Source of the DNA: Asterochloris sp. CNOR1
Taxonomy: Eukaryota > Chlorophyta > Trebouxiophyceae > Trebouxiales > Trebouxiaceae
Direction of reading: 5' to 3'
Assembly: GCA_963969365.1 (NCBI GenBank)
Contig: OZ017750.1
Location: forward strand, 310,001 to 374,000
DNA length: 64,000 bases
Shown here: piece after piece, positions 34,877-47,141 of the stretch
Numbering within the stretch: the first letter of the stretch is position 1
Layout: each line of letters opens with the position of its first letter
Notes under the pieces: generated by a model
Seen by the model: only the letters and a program-made list of their open reading frames with translations
Told to the model about the DNA's origin: nothing
Database searches by the model: none
Program-made: the position numbers and the translations under genes

Positions 34877-35304
34877 CACCCCTCGTGAAGCTAAGCAGCA
34901 ACTGGTGAAGGGCAACTACTCTGATCATTGCATAAAGGGCATGTGTGATAGTATGAATGCCCATTGACCGGGAAGATGCCAAGTAATACGCAACTTGGGA
35001 ATGCTGCAGGTTCAGGGTCGTACAAGTTCCACCAGGTTGCTCTGCTAATGCACGCAGGAGGCCCAATGCGTATTCTGTGCGCACAAGGCCAAGGGGTCAC
35101 AAGGTGTTTTGAGGCGCTCAGGCGTGATGGACGTGGAAGCTAGACAGAGCGTGATGGACCACAAAGCAGGTGCCAAGTACAGGCTGGTGGCAACCACAGT
35201 ATGAAAGTGCCCCAGAGCTCACCCTGGCTCGGGACAACCCCCAATCGGCAGAAAAAATGGTCGCACATTCTCCACTTGGGGGCGCGCTTTGGCATCTCGG
35301 ACAC
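34877..35304 (-). other. Two possible exons of an unknown gene
   Basis: Blocks 35304-35223 (MPKRAPKWRMCDHFFCRLGV) and 35044-34877 (TLNLQHSQVAYYLASSRSMG) have good acceptors, donors and matching phase. They may be the 5' part of the coiled-coil gene or a separate small gene. No family is recognised. Confidence 0.35.
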
Positions 35305-36200
35305 CTGCAGGCAAGGGCACGGCTCAGCGGACTCATTGAGGGCCTCATGGTGGGGTAGCAATGCCTTGCGAAGGTGGAATATCCAGATACTTACTGATCT
35401 TTTTCAAAGTGGATTTGCTGATGCGGGCACAGTCAAGATCTATTGCTGTCCATGTTCAGCCAGCAGCTGTCCAAGAAGAGGTGTGCTGTTCAAGCAGAAG
35501 CGTGCACAATTTGGGTCCCTAGCGCAGGGATTCACCTTTCCAGGAGTGCTCCGACTCTCCAGCAGACTGCTCTGTGGCCCAGCCTGCACTGTTCGTGGAA
35601 TGTCTAAGATCGCTGGCTGCACCGCTGTCCAGGGTCACTGGCCCACTGCCATCGCTATTCATGTGAGGCTCTACATGAACCACACACAGAAGTTATCACT
35701 CAGCATCTGCACGGCTGAGTGCAGGTAGCCACAGCACTTTAAAGCATGTCAACGCCCATAGCAGGGCCCAGGCAAAACATGCCACATCATGACTGTACCC
35801 TTGGAGAGCTGATCCCTCACCTGAGCACCTTCCTCGCTGTCGAAGGGATCGACTGAGACGTAACAGGCATTTACTGCGATCGCTGCCTTACTGCCCAGTC
35901 AGAGGATATCTGTGGGGCGGAGGACTCCAACATGTCTATATTTTGGCCGCTACCTCACTTCGTAAGGCAGAGGCACTCAAGGGGCGACAATGGCTGCTTG
36001 TGGGGTGGAGCACCAAAGTAAGTAACCTAGATTTTCGACAGAATGACAACGTGCCCTTATCCTGGCCATAAAGACTCTCATTTGCATCGCCAGATCGAGG
36101 AGAAGGTAATGGCTCGCTACAACACCTGCACAGTCAGCCCATTCGGCTGATTATCTCGCACAGCGATGCTTTCAGCTCTCTTCTTCAGATGATGGACCTG
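35305..36200. other. Intergenic region
   Basis: About 0.9 kb between the doubtful exons and the 3' end of the MBOAT gene. I see no exon with good splice sites, no RNA gene and no repeat. Confidence 0.45.
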
Positions 36201-39200
36201 TCAGCAGGCATGTAGGCCTGTGCCTGAGCCCTTTTGATGGCTTACAGCTCTGCTTTCATGCTGTCTCTGGTATAGCATCAGCTGGACAGCAGAGAAGACA
36301 GTAACACAGCTGGCCACGAGAAATGAGGGCTGCCGCATGGCGCCATGCAGCAGGGGTGACAGGTTTTCGATCCCAACCACGAAGCCCACCTGCAAAATCG
36401 GGACACGTCGTGTGACTTGGTACTTAGCATCAATTCTCAACCGTAGAACCAGGCTGCAGCACTCACCAAGTTGGCACACATGAGGCCCAGCACATTGCAG
36501 CACCCTGCCAGAGCACAAATGTACCGCCAACCAGCTGTTTCGTGCATCTGTTTGAGAAAAGGCTGTCTGGCCAGCCACTTGGCAGCCTGCAAAAGTATCA
36601 GGTCCAAGCTGAGGGGCGGCTCAAATTGCCTTGGTCCAGACACCGGGGGGCCTCACCAACTCGGGGGCTGAGCAGAGCGACATGAGCCATGCCCAGCCAA
36701 GCAGGCGCCACTCAAGATCATGCCTGCAGGGCCGCACTGAAGCTCAGGAGCAAGTCATGCAGTTCATCATGAGGAGTCAGCATCATCATTGTCATGCTGC
36801 CCTACCAGAGCGCCACAAAAGTGAAAATGGGCCAGACTGACAGAGCTCGCCACCTCGCTCCGCCCAGAGGAATGTAGAGGTAGCGTACCAGCCACAGATT
36901 GAAGGAAGAGTGCCAACCTTTCCAGAAGCCCTGCAAAGTTCAGCCCAGACTTCACTGGTGCGATCTGTGAGAACAGACGTCAACTGCAGCCCTCCAGGTG
37001 CGACTTAAACAGTGCCAAATCCTTTTGGTCAGCATGCGCTACTGGCACTGGGCAGCCATGATGCCTCACTTGTGTCCGCAATTTAAGGGACTTGCCTCGA
37101 TGTCATAATTGTTGCAGATGCATCGCTTCATATTTTCTGTGGTGTGGACGCCATCCAGCCAGGCTGCCATGCGGAAGAACCTCCAGATGATGAGGAACTC
37201 AAGGCAGGCAGCATGTCTTCAAGTCAGGCTGTGTGATCCTTGTTTGGCAAGCTCAAATCGCCCCTTTCAACATGCTGCTGGTGCAAGTAGCTCTGGAACA
37301 CATGTCAGCATCTGCCACAAGCACAGCAACGCACACAATCACAGTGCTCAGCTGCAGTGCAGCATGGTGCAGCTGCAGAGTGCACACAGGGCATCATCTG
37401 ATGGAGCAAGAATCAGCAAGCTCCAGCGACCAGCACCACTTCTTGTCCACTGGATACCTTGGCCAACTCCAAAAAGTCTTATTGCAGACAACTCACCTTG
37501 AGCCACATGAAGAGCAGGACCCAGAAGCCAGTCATGCCAATCTGCATTGGCGTGAAGAACGCTGCGAGCAGCTGCTGGCGCCACAGGCTGTGCTTAGCCA
37601 CAGCATTGGCATAAAGGCAGTGGGTCATGGCTTCCATAAGGCAAAATGCAGCCAGAAGCCGAATGCCATACTTGCAAACCTGCAGGTGCCAAAAGCAAGT
37701 TCTGGGCGTATGCAGTGTAGAACTCAGTGCAAGCTGGATGCTTGTGGAAAGCACAGTCTCAGCCTGTTGGCAGCCTGTCACTTTGATGTGACTTGCGCAC
37801 CTGGGGAAGATCTGGCAGCATGGGGCGCTGCAGCTGAGAGGCAAAGGCATTGAAGGGTAGTATGGGGCCAGCAATGTACAGAGGGGGGTACAACGCATGT
37901 GCCACACAGGTGCTGAAGCTGTATGCGCTCCCTGGCAGCGGCTGCTGCGTTCTGACCTGCACGCAGGACGGCGCGGCCACACTGGGTTGGCAGCTTTGGG
38001 CTTTGCCACAGCTGTGGAGGGCTTCATTCTTCAGGTCAGCTGTCTCCTCTGCCAGCTGGTCGCTGGCTCACAACAGAGGCAACGACTGAGCTCGAGGGGG
38101 TTCACTGCCGCATGATGCAGATACAGTGGGCACAGACTTGCCTTGAGGTCGCTGGCAGCAGACGCTGGGCACGCAGCCTGCTTGTCGTGCAGGCGAGCCC
38201 AGTGCAGGTCCATGCCGTAGCTGATCAGCCGCAAGATGAGCAGGTTGCAGCTGATGTGCCACTGCAGGGGGGGAGCTGCCTTGAACGCACTGGACAGCCT
38301 GCAGGACATGCCCCCTGTGGGTCAGACATAGATGCAGCCTCCCTGCACAGTATCCTGAAGCATGGACACACTGCCTTACAGAGCACTGGAAGCAGAACAC
38401 ATGTGGTGTGGAGAATGCCAACAAGATTCTGCTGCAGCATAATGCACCTGGAAGCAGGCCCGATGAAGCCATTGTGCAGGCGGGCAGCAAGGAGGAAGCC
38501 GCAGTTGAAGCCCCAGATGATGTGCGCCCTGCACGTCAGACATGGGGGTGTAAGAGACTCATCACCCAAAGTTGTTGTGTCATGGCCATGTGGTTAGCTT
38601 CTCAGCTGACAGCTGCTCACCCTGCCGTGCGGCCTGCTGCCAGCTGGGACACAGTGTAGCTGCAGCAGATCAACAGCAGGGGAAAGATGGCAGATGCTTG
38701 GTGGAGGTATCCTGCAGAGCGCCAGGTGTCCCAGTAAAACATGCAGGAAGAGAACTTCTGACCCTCACCAGTAACAGCCTCACCCATCAGTGAGAGCCCG
38801 GTCGTAATGATGAGAGCCTTTCTGCCATGTGGAAGCCCTCTCTGCAGCTGCAACATGGCGCAGACACTCTGTCAGCAGCTGGGCAGTGGTGAGCTGCGCT
38901 GTCTGCTGATGGAACCTTTGCTGCCATCAAATTCAAGCTCTGATGGCTTGCCAGATTGCTGACTGCGGCAACGGCTCCAAAGAGGAGGACCATCAACGGC
39001 AGGCCTCGTCGAAATTCACGCCACTGAATGTCAGACAAGTCCTGCGGCCATCGGGAGAGGCACTTGTTCAGGCCTGGTTCAAGTGACATGCTGTGCAAAG
39101 GGCTGGCAAGCCAGAAATCGTGCGCCATGACCCACCATGTCTCTGCCAAAGAGGTATCCCGGCTGCAGCCCGAATGCTGCTGGCTGCCCAAACGCATGCA

Positions 39201-39276
39201 GACTCCTGGCGACCTCGCCACTTGTGGCAATGCCACTCTTAGTGCAGTGCACAGCTGCAGCAGCGACAACCTGCAT
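36201..39276 (-). CDS. Membrane-bound O-acyltransferase, GUP1/HHAT type
   Basis: Thirteen exons keep phase: 39276-39136, 39041-38952, 38847-38784, 38711-38621, 38528-38448, 38298-38142, 37956-37801, 37670-37497, 37197-37096, 36930-36806, 36723-36657, 36586-36467 and 36389-36201, about 518 residues. The order matches GUP1/HHAT: GYLFGRDMDLSDIQWREFRR, LQWHISCNLLILRLISYGMD, LYPPLYIAGPILPFNAF, FLIIWRFFRMAAWLDGV, ENMKRCICNN, then GFWKGWHSSFNLWLVRYLYI and PLGG. The catalytic His is probably in FVALWHDLEWR (~395). Such enzymes sit in the ER membrane with many helices; yeast GUP1 acts in GPI-anchor lipid remodelling and HHAT acylates proteins, so the substrate here is open. Three introns use GC donors (38951, 38141, 37095). 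The start is uncertain; the ATG at 39276 is the first plausible one. Confidence 0.85.
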
Positions 39277-39763
39277 GAGCAGGAAACAGATCAAGCATGA
39301 TATGGCTACCTGTTCTGCAACCACAGCTGCAAGCAACAGATGTGGTCACCAGGCAATAGATAATAATCTCAGGCCGTGAAAGCTCTGCAGCCATCTAGCA
39401 GCAAGATAACTTCCCTGTGACAGCTGCTAGCTGACAGTGATGGACCTTCAGGGTCTTGAAGGCCACTGTGGCATTGCCTGCAGGCTTGAGTGCAGCAGAA
39501 GGCCCATTCTTTGACTGCACTTTCTGATTCTGCTTCTTTGGCTTGCAGTGACTAATCTGGCCAGCTGAAGGTGCATGCGGCCCTGCAGTGACATTGGGAG
39601 AGCAGCTCGCAATCTGTCTGCTGCTGCCAGCTGCCCCAGCTTATCTGCAGCTTCGGTGCATGCCCATAGGCGGATGCAGTTGCGTGAGCCTCCCAGCAGG
39701 CTGTCGATGCCCAGCTGCAGTGCACGAATTGGAGCTTGAGTGAACCTGTCCCAATCTGGTGCC
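39277..39763. promoter_or_regulatory. Divergent promoter region, MBOAT and Sec14-like genes
   Basis: The 487 bp between the two start codons must hold both promoters if the MBOAT start is right. No specific element is recognisable. Confidence 0.4.
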
Positions 39764-42700
39764 ATGAGCAAGGTTGACAGGCCCAGCCTGCTTCGTGCAA
39801 TGTCCCCCAAAAAGCAGTCCAAGAGGGAGCCCAGCCTGGACGGAGAATCCAGCCAGCCCCTGAATGTGCTGGCCAAAAGCAGCAGCAAAAGGTTTGGGAG
39901 TCTCAGGCGTCAGCGCAGCATTGATGACGACAAGGATCCAGACTCAGATGCCAAATTTGAGGAGAACTGGAAGATCACAAGGTCCGAGGAGGTGAGCTGG
40001 CTGCTTGATGCTTGAGACAAACAGCTTTCGGGCTTGGGGCTGCTTGTTTTCCTTTTAAGCATCACCTTGTGTGCATGTGCTGTGATTGACTTCGGCAGAG
40101 CTGTTGCCTTTCACTCCCTGCAGCACTCAAGCCTTGCTCTGCTGCAGCCGCAACATGGTGGACTGCTCCCATCCTGCAGCAATCAGGGTGCTGCATGCCA
40201 AAGACTGTGTCCCGCTCTCTCCTCTCCCTGAGCTTGATGCTGAAGCCAGGGCAAGCAAAGACTGCTGGCGCTGTGACTGATGCTATTTCCAGGGGCTGGT
40301 TCTCCATGTGATTAGGCCAGCGCACCGAGTTCAACCCTTTGTTCTGCCTGCAGGAGTCCCGTTTGCAGCAGTTCTCTTCAGCCCTGGAAATGGAAGGCTT
40401 GCTCAGGCCCGAGCATGGTGCGTGACTTTGAAGCATGCATACAAGACTGTGTCGGTGTGCACCTTGTGGCCAGGGGGCCAGTGACACGCAGCTGCTTGCA
40501 GTGTGCGTTGGGCCGCCACCGCTGTGCCAGCATCACTGCTGCGCAAGTCTTAGGACTTACCTGCCATCTAAGCCATGCCCGGTGGTCCTGCACAGCATGC
40601 CATTTGTGGCAGCCTTTTGCTTGGGGCCCATCATACAGCTGGCTGTGATCCGCACCCGCGATGGCACCCGCAATCACAGTGCCAGCATCAGTGCTGCAAG
40701 TCCTCGCTCCAGCCAGGTGCACCGCCACCTGCCAGCACGCAACCTTACTCCAGCTCAAGCATCTGCCACCTGACACTGACCTGCTGCACCTCACACTAAC
40801 CTGTATACTGGCCTTGCTTTGTGGTGCAGCGGTGTTAAAGCAAGCTGCTGGCGTGCCTCCTGTCTGCAGACCGGTATACCCTGCGACGCTTCCTGCGCGC
40901 CCGCAGCCACAACGTGGCCAAGGCGCTGCAGATGTTCAAGGCGCACCTGGAGTGGAGGAGGGAGTTTGGGACGGACGAGCTCGACAAGTTCCACTTTCAC
41001 GAGCGGGACGCCTTCATCAGCCTGTACCCTCAGGGTTATCACATGACGGACAAGCTGGTGAGCCAGGGGCTGTAATGGCTGCTCTTGGGCTGCGTGGGCT
41101 GCATGAGCGCTGAATGTGGCAAGGTGTCTGTGATGATGGGTGTGGCAGGATCACCAGCCTGCAGCTCAGGGGTACCACAATATGGGCAACTTATCCACAA
41201 AGCAGGCCTTGGCCCTTGAAGTGAGCTGTGTGCTGCCCCAGCAGGGGAGCTGCAGCCTGCAGGGCCGAGGGACGAGGGTTCAGTGGTCTGGCAGCAAAGG
41301 TGGCGCCTCAGCAACGCAGCCATTCTCCTGTGAGGGTCAGCAATGTGTAGGGCCAGCTGCCTGTCCCCCCAGGAAATAGGGGAGTCAGCGCTGGCATCAT
41401 TTTAAGCTAGTATGTTGAATCCAGCTCAACAATCCAGGAGTCTCACAAAACACTCATCATTGGGGGCTGGCTGTGCAGGCCAACATGTATGCTTTGTTGT
41501 GTGGCGGGTTGCTCTCAGTGATTTGTTGCTCACTGCTTATGGTGTGGTCTATATTGCGTTAGGCTGCGCACATGTGAGACCATGGCTGAGGAGTTGCTGG
41601 GACAGCCCACTTCCCTGCACTCCAGGCCGTCTACATGTTGAAGACAGCACCCGAGTCCCACTGGTGCACCTACCTCACACATCATGTAGCACATCCTTCA
41701 CATGGCTGCAGGGTCGCCCCATCTACATCCAGCACCTGGGCGCCATCGACCTGAAGCGCATCTATGAGCTGACCACTGAGGAGCGGATGCTCAAGTTCCA
41801 CGTGCAAGAGTACGAGCGCTGCCTGCATGTCATCATGCCTGCCTGCTCCAAGGCGGTGGGGCGTCACATCGAGCAGACCTTTGCCATTCTGGACGTCAAA
41901 GGTGAGCCTGTGGGCTGCTGCTTTGGCTCTGGAGCTGGCCTAGCCTGCCCTGCCTGCCCATGCAAAGGCCCTGGTGTGCCACATTGAGCCGACCTCAGCC
42001 ATCCTGAAGGTCAAGGTGGCGCTGGCGAAGCAAATGCCGATCCACATCGCTGGAAGGGCATTCAGCCTGCTGGCTAGGCCAGGTCTTGGGCTCCCCCACC
42101 CAGCAGGCATGCACCTCTCCTGGAGGTCAGGAATGGGCGCTGGCCAAACACAGGCAGCCTGGCATTGGTGGATGGCACTGGGCCTGCCTTGGGGTGCCTT
42201 ATAGGGCGAACTTTTGCCATCCAGGAGGTCAAAGGTGGGCGCTGGCTAAAGCACAGACAGCCCTGCAGTGGTGGATGGCAATAGACTGCCTTGGGGTACC
42301 GTCCTGGAGGTCAAAGGGTGATCACTGGCAGAGCACAGACAGCCCTGCATTGGTGGGGGTTGCCGGGCCAGCCTCATTCAGCACCTTGGGGCATCGTGTC
42401 AAGCAGACCTCCGCCATTCTGGCCATCAGAGGTGGGTCTGCGCAACTTGCATCGTGGCTGGCATCCTGCCTGCTCACCTGACTGTCTGGGCTGATGTTTT
42501 CCACAGTGGTGTCAAAGGCGGACAGCGTGCTGCCTCGTCCCCCATGCATTGTAGGCAGAGTGGTTGGCAGTACACTGCTTAGGGCTCTTTCACCAGACTG
42601 CGCTCTGCAAGGCAGCAAGGCCAACGAGACCCCTGCCCCTGCAAACCAAGAGGGTCAGCAGCCAGCTCTGGCTGCCATTGCACAGAGATCAAGCACCTTG

Positions 42701-45700
42701 CTGGCTGCTGCACCACAATCCTGCTCTGCCGTATTGCCTGGGCAGCAGGCCGGAGGGACTCCTTTTTGGGCTCACCAAAATAGCTTGCACCCCTCTAAAG
42801 CCAGCCACCAGTGTCTGCAGGTGTGGACTTAGACCCACTGAACGTCCAGGAGCTTCTTCAACTCCATAGCCTTCTAATGTGCACAGTGCATGACCTACAC
42901 TCCTGCAGTGTGGGGCCAATGGATATGGAGACATTGCTGTGCTGGCGCCCGCATGTTGGCTGGGCCACAGGGCTGCCACGTGCTTTCCGTGCGCTGCCCA
43001 CACTGGATGGGTCGGCACCAGCCACTGTGCTTTTGCAGGTCTGAGGCTGAGCTCACTAGGTTGTTTGACCAGTGTCTCTGATCAGTTGGCTTCTGCAGAG
43101 CCCACCTGACTGGGTCAGTGCCAAAGTAGGCTGCTGTGCTGCCGCCTGCCGACACAGACCTGAGCCACCTAACTAAATGCCCTCTGCTTGCCCAACTCTG
43201 TTCACGTCGCAGGTGTGGGGCTCAGTCACCTGACGGGCGCGGTGCGTCAGATGATGAAGAAGATCACCAGCGTGGACCAGGACAACTACCCTGAGATGCT
43301 GGGCAAGACCTGCATCATCAATGCCCCCGGCGCCTTCAAGATGATCTGGTCAGGGGTGCAGGGCATGCTCGAGCCGCGCACGCGCGCCAAGATTGAGGTG
43401 GGTGCCGCACCCACTTTGAGATTGATGTTTTCTGGGCATCATAGGCTGTCAGTTGACGCCACCAATAATGATGGCGGGCTGGTGCTGCTCCAGGCCTTCA
43501 GCACTTCCCCAATCCAGAAGGCCCAGTGCCTGATGCGCAATGTAGCTAGTGCGCTGCGTGCCACAAGGAGTCCCACCTCACCTTGCAGACTCTGCGCTGC
43601 TGCTGCAGGACTGACATGCCTTGCCCAAGAATGACTGCCCAACTTTTGAAACACTCACAAGCCCTGCTGCTGATCACAGGGCTGCCTTGGGGAACCCTCC
43701 AGGCATGACCACTGCCTCTCCCTGCTATATCTGACACTCTCCAAATGCTGTGTGCAGGTATGCCCTAAGGATTTTCGCCCTGTCCTGCTCAAGTACGTTG
43801 ACCCGGAGTGCCTCCCCGAGTACCTGGGGGGCACCTCCAAGCACACCCTGCTGGACGACGCGGGGCCCTGGCACGACCCCAAAATAATGGCGGCGGTGGA
43901 TGCTGACAGCAGACGGCGGCGCGGCCACTCGCGGCAGAACTCGGCAGCGTCCTTGGCGCTTGACGGGCCCGCCGGTGCGGCGGCGGGGGGGCCACAGGAG
44001 CCGCCATCTCCTGTGGTGAGAGCTTGGGCTCTCTTGTTAGCACTCCCTTCAGAGCATTGCCTCCTTCAGAGCATTGCCTCTGCACTGGTCAGCAGGCAGT
44101 GTGGCATGGCAGTGCCCCACCCCTCTGACTGCCAATCCCCTGCCAGCTGTGCAGTGATTTTTGACAGTCATCACGCCTGCATGAAGTGCACAACATCGCT
44201 CCGCAGCTAGAATGTGGGCAGATACCTTAGTGCACTGCCCCCTGCAGCTCTCCTCTGAGCAGCAGCCAACGCTGCTCTGCAGGCGGCGCACAACAGCGCG
44301 CTGCACAGCTCCTTCAGCGGGCCCCTTCAGTTGTCAGAGGCAGGCGCCGCTCCATTCGACAATGGGCAGCCAGGACTTGAGATGGTCAGTGATCACTCTA
44401 AACGGGTCTGCCACGCTGCAGGCAGCATGCTTCAGTGTGTGGCCACGTGGGCAGCGTTCCATGGCTGCTCAGCTTTGACGGCAGAATGGCATGACCTGCA
44501 CCTGAAACCAGCCAACAGCCTTGGCAGCTGAGCGCGCTGGCCTGCACCTAGAACTAGTCAACAGGTTTAGCGAGCGCACGCCAAGGCCTGTTGGCTGCTT
44601 CTGGCTGGCACTTGCAGGCTATCAGAGCACAGGCTGTTTGTGCACTTCCAGATTGTGGTGGCCAAGACGCACTGTGCTGGGGCCAACATCAGCGGTTTGA
44701 TCTCGTCACGCTGGCTCCGACTTCAGCAGGACAACCCCGGTTCCGTTGCTGCAGCAGAAGGATGTCTTGTCTGTAGCATGTGTTGCTGTGCTGCACGGCG
44801 CTACTTTACTTGAAGCAGGATCCTGCTGCTCTGCTGCTCTGTTGCAGGACCACACCTTTTCCAACACATCTGAGGCGATGCCGCTGCAGGAGAGTGACCA
44901 TCTTTGCATCTGCTGCGTGAGTCCCACACTGCCTGAACCCAGAGCATTTTGTTGCAGGGCGATGCCTTGTCGGACGGAGACTTCCTGGACGCTCGCAGCA
45001 GGGCAGGCAGCATTGGGTCTGCCTCCTTGTACAGCGCTGAGGATGAACTCGGCCCTGGGGGCGGGTCGTCCACCTTCTGGGATCGCTCAATTTTCCAAGA
45101 TGTGGGTCTGTTGCCTGCTGGCCCTCACGACTTGTATGCAAGGGCCCCGTGGGAATATCTCCCTCCTCTGCATTGCATCCTTCTGGAGCCATGTCAGTGA
45201 CCTGCTTGCCATCATGATGCAAAGTTCTGGCCAAGGCGCTGATCTCGCATCATCCAACAGGCAGCGTCCCTGCCCACTGATCAACATGTGTCTGTGCCTA
45301 TTTGTCACGCAACTGTACTGTTGCAGGTAGCTGCCCCAGTACATCTGCATGGTTCAGTCTGCATTTGGCCACATATCAGCAGCCTTCAATGACTAGGTCT
45401 GCCTCCATCCTGCAGGTCAAACAAACAGATAGCGCCCGCAGTGCCTATGAGCTCACTCTGGTGAGGCCTGCGCGAGGCAATGCTACAGTGACACCAAGGA
45501 GGCTCTGACAATATGGTCATTGTGGGAGTGACTGAAACTCGTGTGCTGTTCCTTGCAGGGGGGCACCAGCACGGCAGACGTACACCTCCAGGATGGGGAG
45601 CAGTGGCACACAGGCAAGCGCGGCGACATCGCCACGCCACTGAGAGGGCCAGGGCAGCAGGGAAGCTCCAAGTCTGCCTCAATCATCAGTGAGTGGGAGT

Positions 45701-47141
45701 TCTGCTGGCCCAATGGTCACCAGGTGGGGTCTGGCTCTGAAGCACTTGCTGAGGGCCTCTGGGCAGCAAGGGAGCCACAAGTCTGCTTCCATGATCCGTG
45801 AGTGGGAGTCCGTGTTCCGCTGGCCCAATAGTTGCCTGTACAGTGAAGATGGCTTGGATCATGTGGTTGTTTTGTTCTGGCTGTGAAGCATTCACTGAGC
45901 GAGCGGATGGCTCTGGCGCACTCTGCTTCAGCCACCAGGGAGTGCCTGCATGGCTCTGGAGCGTTTGGTGAGTGCCTGCATGGCTCTCAGCACTTGCTGT
46001 GCTGATGCTCGTCTGGGAAACTTCCACTGAGAGGAGAGGGTTGCAAGCTGGTCACCCTGGTGGTCCTCAGGCTGATGGGAAGTCCAAAGCTACCTTGTGC
46101 TGAGGTGTTGCCCCATGTGTAGACCCTATCTGGCCAACAAGTGTGTACAGCACGCTGTTGATAACTTTCTGATTGGAAACACTCACATGACTTTTCAGTC
46201 ACTCACATGCAATAAGCATTCCCTTTCGCTTGCATCCCGTATCCCCTTATTGACTCACTCTGCTTGTCCTTAGGCTCAGCCTGCCTCCATTGCGTCTGCC
46301 CTGGACATTGAAACTCAGCAGAGACCTGCCTGTATTCTCACACTGCCAGATCTGCCCCACCCTTCTTCTGCATCGTCTTGTAGCTCTGGTGCCAGGGCTG
46401 TTGCAAGAAGCGTCAGGCTGCCTCTGTCCTGCAGCTCGGGTGCGGGCGCTGGAGGACCAGATTCCCAGGCTCCAGATGAGTGCTCAGTCAGCATCAGGGC
46501 AGGCCCAACAGGCCTTGCCCACACGCCTAGGGGAGGGCACCCTTGTGCAGCGGGTGGACGTCCTCGAAGATGCAGTGGACCTCCTGCTCAGGGCACAGGT
46601 GCGATGCTGCAGAGTTTGAAGGGCTTCTTTGATTGTCCTTTCAGTGGACCTCATTCTTCTGTAGAAAGTTATGGGCCTTCTTGCATTCTTTAAAAAGGGC
46701 TGCAGGGGATGTCCTGCTCAACACACAGTTTGGGTGTGGCTGGGAGATGACACGGGGGTTGTCGCTGTTTGACACTGATGCAGTGGACCGCCTGCTCGGT
46801 GCACAGGTCAGCAGTAGCTGCTGGAAGGGCGCTAGCATGCTGCACTCAGGATGGCAGGGTCAAGCAGGAAGTTGTTATGCAGCTTATCTGTGCTGGCACT
46901 TTGGCACAAGAGTCTTGGCAGGGCAAGGCTTTGCATCAGCATGCTGCAAATTCATGTGACTTGCTTAGAGCACAGGGCTCCAGTCTGCCCTTTGATAAGG
47001 CTTTGCTATCATGGTCTCATGCCTTGCCTTTCCTTCTGAACTCACTGAAGTACACGTTGCAATGTGCAGGAGGCTCAACTAGAACAAGCCAAGCAGTCAG
47101 GCAATAAGGCAACCCACTGTGGCTGCTGCACCATCATGTAG
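39764..47141 (+). CDS. Sec14-like (CRAL-TRIO) protein with coiled coil and CaaX terminus
   Basis: Thirteen exons keep phase: 39764-39991, 40354-40417, 40870-41057, 41712-41901, 43213-43397, 43758-44015, 44283-44384, 44848-44916, 44958-45101, 45416-45460, 45559-45688, 46435-46598 and 47070-47141, about 612 residues. The N-terminus is basic (PKKQSKREPS, RRQRSIDDDKDPDSD). CRAL-TRIO N spans ~98-160 (YTLRRFLRARSHNVAKALQM) and the lipid pocket ~161-340 (RPIYIQHLG, KTCIINAPGAFKMIWSGV, KYVDPECLPEYLGG). This is the plant SFH/Sec14 pattern of phosphatidylinositol/phosphatidylcholine transfer proteins. A Ser/Gly-rich linker and a coiled coil (RVRALEDQIPRLQMS, RVDVLEDAVDLLLRAQ) follow. The end HCGCCTIM fits a prenylated CaaX box (CTIM), implying membrane anchoring. 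The exon at 44848 is the least sure. Three introns contain repeated exon ends. Confidence 0.85.
41862..42432 (+). repeat. Tandem array of exon end plus 5' splice site, Sec14-like intron 4
   Basis: The exon tail before the donor at 41901 (CAGACCTTTGCCATTCTGGA, then GTCAAAG|GTGAGC) recurs at 41977-42014 (GTCAAG|GTGGCG), 42201-42234 (GTCAAAG|GTGGGC), 42302-42318 (GTCAAAG|GGTGATC) and 42391-42431 (ATCAGAG|GTGGGT). The spacers also share CTGGC-AAGCACAGACAGCC. Spacing runs from 85 to 220 bp. Confidence 0.85.
45650..45800 (+). repeat. Duplicated exon end plus donor, Sec14-like intron 11
   Basis: The exon tail ending at 45688 (GGGCAGCAGGGAAGCTCCAA, then ATCATCA|GTGAGTGGGAG) is repeated at about 45761-45798 (GGGCAGCAAGGGAGCCACAA, then ATGATCC|GTGAGTGGGAG). 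The match continues past the donor into CGCTGGCCCAAT. Confidence 0.85.
46560..46806 (+). repeat. Duplicated exon end plus donor, Sec14-like intron 12
   Basis: The tail of the exon ending at 46598 (GATGCAGTGGACCTCCTGCT, then GCACAG|GTGCG) recurs 208 bp later (GATGCAGTGGACCGCCTGCT, then GCACAG|GTCAG at 46806). A short third piece (CAGTGGACCTC) lies near 46646. Confidence 0.8.

Noticed and set aside
37233-37853. 206-codon + strand ORF.
   Set aside because: It overlaps antisense to three MBOAT exons with clear family motifs.
44652-44760. Possible extra Sec14-like exon reading VVAKTHCAGANISGLISSRW behind an acceptor at 44651.
   Set aside because: No donor in the required phase follows, so it was left out of the model.
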